From Paramecium octaurelia (lineage: Eukaryota; Ciliophora; Oligohymenophorea; Peniculida; Parameciidae): a stretch of 64,000 bases of DNA. Both the position numbers and the translations under genes were made by a program. The DNA lies in assembly GCA_905182995.1 (NCBI GenBank), contig CAJJDP010000091.1:235553-299552 (forward strand), in the 5' to 3' direction. Position 1 is the stretch's first letter. Each line of letters starts with the position of its first letter. The notes under the pieces were generated by a model, which was not told the origin of the DNA, made no database searches, and worked only from the letters and a program-made list of their open reading frames with translations. Below, piece by piece: positions 60,610-64,000 of this stretch.

Positions 60610-62417
60610 TCACATTTTAATATTTTTATTCCATATTCCCTAAATAGTATTAATATTTGTATAGTAAGCACTAATTGATATGTAATTTATAGTACCCTCT
60701 ACCACAAGCTTTGCCTAATTAGAACACTCCATGGAATCTAGAATTGTCACTAAATGTCCAAATTCCATAACCATGAAACAAGCCATCCTAGAACTCCCCT
60801 TGATAGCTAATCCACTTATTTCCTACTGAATCTAAGTTTCTGTAATCAATTATGCCAAAATCCACAGTCTCATTGTTTAAATGTCCAAACCCATTGAAAG
60901 AGTCATCCTTCCAGAATCCTTGTTGTTAACTTATCATTAATACCCATATATAATTTCTTATCTCCCTTCTTTAGATTCCCATATCCCTATCTTTTTTCGT
61001 TGTAAACTGATCCAAAGTAGGTGGTATCATCCAAATTGAGGGTTTTGCTATTTGAAATTTACAGATTCCTTGGTGATTGTTGTGAACTATTGGTGCTACT
61101 GTTTACAATCATAATTTTCTTTCCATTGGGGGACGAACAGACTTCATGAAATGAATTTGTATGTTTTTTCTCCTTTTTAAATGATCTATTCAGACTAGTA
61201 TTAGGTTTCAAAGTGTAATAATAAGAATTCGATTGTTTTTCAATCATTTACTGTTATTCCAATTATGAGATTTTTTACGTTTGCATTTAACCAATTTTAA
61301 TTTGGTCATCTAATTATTTTTTCAATTGCAACAACTACTCATTCAAAGTAGTGATTTCTTACTCCTTAGAATCTAAATCAATTAATAGAGACTTGTTTTT
61401 CAATTCCAAATCCACAAATTATATCTTGAGTTCTTTAACTTCTTCGTATTGTTCTAATAATTTCAAATCTTGAATTTCTAATTTATCCTTCAATAAATCA
61501 TTTTAATCAGTTAGATCCTCAATTTTTTATAGCAATTCCTAATAGTCTATATTGAAATCATCTTGACTATGTTGTACATTGGATCTTTTGGAAATAGGAG
61601 AGGAAGTTGAAAAATTTTACTTAAGATTTAAGTTTACTAAGGCTTTCTAGTTAATAATTGTGAAGTTTACTTAAAGTACTCTGCGTTAAAGTTGTTATCG
61701 ATTTCTGTAGTCAATTTCTCGTTCATCAAAAGTAAAATGCCTTTCATGGTATGAAATATCATTTAAGTAATTTTTGACTAAAGTGACTAGTTCATCTGCC
61801 AATTGACTGATTTGATCAGATTGTTAGCTTGATGAGATAGTTTTCAGGCCAAAACTATTATCTAGTTAGATGGCATTTAAGGCAAATTAATTTTCATTGT
61901 CATGTAATAAATTAGTCGATTAATTCATATGTTACCGTTCTTTAATACGGATTTAACTCTTGTTGTAAGGGGAGAGTTAAGAGGACTCTCCAATCAAATC
62001 TTCTTGAACTTTTTCAGGGATGGGAATGGACCTCTGCCTTCTGTATTTATACCCAATAGTATTAGTAGTTCTACTCTACTTATGTTATCAAATTACTTTT
62101 CTTGAGGTTCAATGAAGCGTACCTATTTGTAGCTGGCTTGCGAGTGATTGTCGTCTGGGATGAAGTACGATATTACTTCTTCGTCAGGAATGCAGTTATC
62201 TCGACCAGAATTCGGCGGAGAGGAAAATGAGATGGTAAGTTTGGATTCTTTGAAAAATTATTCTTTTTAGTCCTGGGAAACTGGGCTTTCTAAGATTTGG
62301 GGATTTATTAATACATATGTCTATCGAGACTGTCTTACGAAAGATTGGCTAGGGTGGTTTGAGGGTATGGGCTGTGAAATGCCTAGTTCCAATAAATCAC
62401 ATACCTTGATCGTGCAT
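60610..62417 (-). CDS. Coiled-coil protein with C-terminal MORN repeats
   Basis: A 562-residue protein. The N-terminal ~220 residues are disordered (SFSSPPNSGRDN, RRQRSIPIPEKVQEDLIGES). A coiled coil spans ~300-390 (LLEQYEEVKELKIQFVDLEL). The last ~120 residues hold MORN repeats: YFGSVYNEKRQGYGNL, LYMGFWKDDSFNGFGHL, YQGEFQDGLFHGYGIWTFSD, FHGVFQLGKACGRG. Five or six exons are joined by introns at 62383-62404 (22), 62074-62096 (23, ends GAG), 61647-61670 (24, optional as it is in frame), 60919-60943 (25) and 60671-60695 (25). Coding sum is 1689 nt. MORN repeats bind membranes or cytoskeleton and are common in ciliary proteins. Divergent from the next gene by 15 bp; convergent with the methyltransferase by 20 bp. 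Confidence 0.82.
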
Positions 62418-62432
62418 TTATTAATTTAATAT
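62418..62432. promoter_or_regulatory. 15-bp divergent intergenic region
   Basis: Fifteen A/T bases separate the ATG of the MORN gene (62417, minus) and the ATG of the CstF-64-like gene (62433, plus). This is the third such ultra-short divergent spacer in the window. Confidence 0.65.
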
Positions 62433-63008
62433 ATGCCACCAAAAGGAAATCAAATTCACGTAAGCAATATTCAAAGTTTGGCTAAAAATGAAGAAGTAGA
62501 ATAGTTGCTATCAAGCATTGGACCATTGGCAGAGTGGACACCAAAGTATTAGAGTAACTTAAATTGATAGACGAGAGGGAGAAGTGAAATTCTCATGTAT
62601 GGCTGAGTATTATGATGAATTTACAGCCAATATTGCAGTGGAGACATTGAATGGTTACAAATTTTAGGGGAGAGAATTGAAAGTGAAATCGCAAGCAAAT
62701 ATAAGCACGTACAAAATATGTATGATTTGTTTATTATATGTTTTTTTATTACAGTACCTTATGCTATCGAGAAAGTGAATTATAAAACATCGAATACATA
62801 TAGTATGGGTTTGCCTTTAGAGGAATTTTACGGCAGTCTCACGACCACTAAAAAATTGGCAATTGTCATAGATTTGAAACAGGCCTTTTAAAATAGAGAG
62901 GACTTGTTGGAGAAACTTCTGCTGGAGAATCCAAGAATGAGCGAATTCATTTTGAAAATTCAGAAAGATGTGATGAAGGAATTTAAAGCAAGTAATAGTA
63001 AATATTGA
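62433..63008 (+). CDS. RRM protein resembling CstF-64 (3'-end processing)
   Basis: A 171-residue protein. Residues ~6-85 look like a degenerate RNA-recognition motif: QIHVSNIQSLAKNEEVEQLL, GEVKFSCMAEYYDEFTANIA and NGYKFQGRELKVK, with RNP1/RNP2 weakly kept. The C-terminal half resembles the CstF-64 hinge (LPLEEFYGSLTTTKKLA, LLEKLLLENPRMSEFILK), the part that binds CstF-77. It lacks the long Pro/Gly region of animal CSTF2. Two introns: 62546-62570 (25, contains TGA) and 62720-62754 (35, ends CAG). Exons total 516 nt. A role in mRNA cleavage/polyadenylation is plausible. Confidence 0.75.
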
Positions 63009-63031
63009 ATAACAAGATAATACTAATAACA

Positions 63032-63330
63032 ATGACATTTCGCATAATAGTCACTATCAACAATTTCAGGTACATTCTAATTTATTTTTAGAATCACCAA
63101 AGATATTGATGAATCATATATTGAAAACCTTTATTTGTTGTTGGATAACATTCATTTATTAAATAAATACTAAAACTCAACATAAAAGTAAGAGATGGGC
63201 AATGATATGTGTATTAAAATCGGCTTTTCAATATTTTCTTTTTTCCTTCTCTTATTATTTATATAATTATATAATATGCTTCCTCCCTCCCTTCATTTAT
63301 ATATACATTTATAGTAATATTAAACATTCA
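63032..63330 (+). CDS. Possible small gene, 3' end unresolved
   Basis: An ATG at 63032 starts MTFRIIVTINNF; a 22-nt GT...TAG intron at 63070-63091 joins RITKDIDESYIENLYLLLDN. The frame then stays open through a hydrophobic run (IGFSIFSFFLLLLF) into the region antisense to the next gene, where coding is doubtful. The true end and any second intron are not visible to me; the end coordinate is arbitrary. Confidence 0.35.
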
Positions 63331-63412
63331 AATTCACTCCTCATTTTTGTCTATTCTTTAAACTAGGCATAAGCTAGCACTTCTAAGCTACAAGATATAG
63401 ACTCAATTACTT

Positions 63413-64000
63413 GTTTTCTTCTAACTCCTTTCACTTATACTAACCTTCTTGTCCAGAGTTTAATTGTTGCTTGTCTGGCAACTCGAATCTGGCTTCGATT
63501 TCATCATATTTGATAGTTGTCTGGCCGATTACTACTATTCTGGTTGTTATTGTTTGTATTATGGAGTCGAAAATTAATTCTTTTAAGGTTACTCACTAAA
63601 TTTTTAACAGTACTCCGTTAGAGTATGATTCCCTTAAGACAGATACTCTTAATTGATGGCTTCAACATCTAGATCACTTGAAAATCGTTTGTTATTTTTA
63701 TCCCCATTCGAGAAGGGATCGTACGATTTGAATTACAACGAATCCAATTTGATTGAGTTCAGTTTCTCGATTATCTCTATCAACAATTTCAAAGTATTCT
63801 CCAATAATAAGGGCAATAAATTGTTCTATAAGTCCAATTAAATTGAATGGAAAGAATTGAAGTATTGCTTTACCATCCAATTCAACTTCTCATTTACATC
63901 ACTTATTTGAAACAACTTTCTAAATCTATTCTCAATCGTTTCATAACTAAATTAAGCATATTTCATACCTATCTATCTTGACCTACTCTTTTTAAATAGG
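63413..64000 (-). CDS. C-terminal part of an uncharacterised gene (runs off the right edge)
   Basis: The frame enters at 64000 in phase (PIQKEQVKID), crosses a 22-nt intron at 63947-63968 and continues to TGA 63413-63415, about 188 visible residues. The sequence is helical and Leu-rich (ETIENRFRKLFQISDVNEKL, LLPLLLENTLKLLIEIIEKL), then Gln/Ser/Lys-rich and disordered (YKQQQPEQQQSARQLSNM, SISERSQKKTSN). The N-terminus lies outside the window and no family is recognised. Confidence 0.7.

Overview
The window is a stretch of ciliate macronuclear DNA, most likely from a Paramecium species. Open frames make sense only if TAA and TAG are read as glutamine and TGA is the sole stop. Introns are tiny (mostly 19-38 nt, GT...AG, usually ending TAG), base composition is very AT-rich, and neighbouring genes are often separated by only 8-60 bp. 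I read frames under that code and placed introns by hand. For almost every complete gene the exon lengths sum to a multiple of three. All family names come from motifs I could see; no search was run.

Left part (1-17.8 kb): two giant paralogous minus-strand genes encode secreted or surface proteins with a signal peptide, lectin-like N-terminus, cysteine-rich repeats, a long beta-helix-like repeat region, a conserved Cys/Trp module and C-terminal membrane segments. The first runs off the left edge and carries a ~1.15 kb internal duplication around an assembly gap. A decayed plus-strand pseudogene follows (18.0-20.5 kb).

Middle (20.6-47 kb): a dense run of housekeeping and regulatory genes. These are protein phosphatase 1, an actin-related protein (ARP4-like), a bisphosphate nucleotidase, a coiled-coil protein, a Dicer-like nuclease with two RNase III domains, an alpha/beta hydrolase, a lone receiver domain, prohibitin, a GOLD-domain protein, a TBC Rab-GAP, twin tiny MGCC-starting proteins, an Stm1/SERBP1-like protein with RGDRQ repeats, a BART-domain protein, a pseudophosphatase, a poly-Q membrane protein and several genes of unknown function.

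Right part (47-64 kb): COX10, then an exact 1370-bp duplication joined by a single N (almost certainly an assembly artefact) holding a decayed Miz-finger-like pseudogene. Next come a long coiled-coil protein, a CDC7-type kinase, a USP47-like deubiquitinase overlapping an atypical Rab-like GTPase, an MT-A70 N6-adenine methyltransferase fused to an array of ZZ-like zinc fingers, a MORN/coiled-coil protein, a CstF-64-like RRM protein and a partial gene at the right edge.

The genes do not form one pathway. Two have a plausible link to ciliate nuclear biology: the Dicer-like enzyme (small RNAs that guide genome rearrangement) and the MT-A70-ZZ protein (adenine methylation of DNA or RNA). The most unusual single observation is the MT-A70 plus ZZ architecture.
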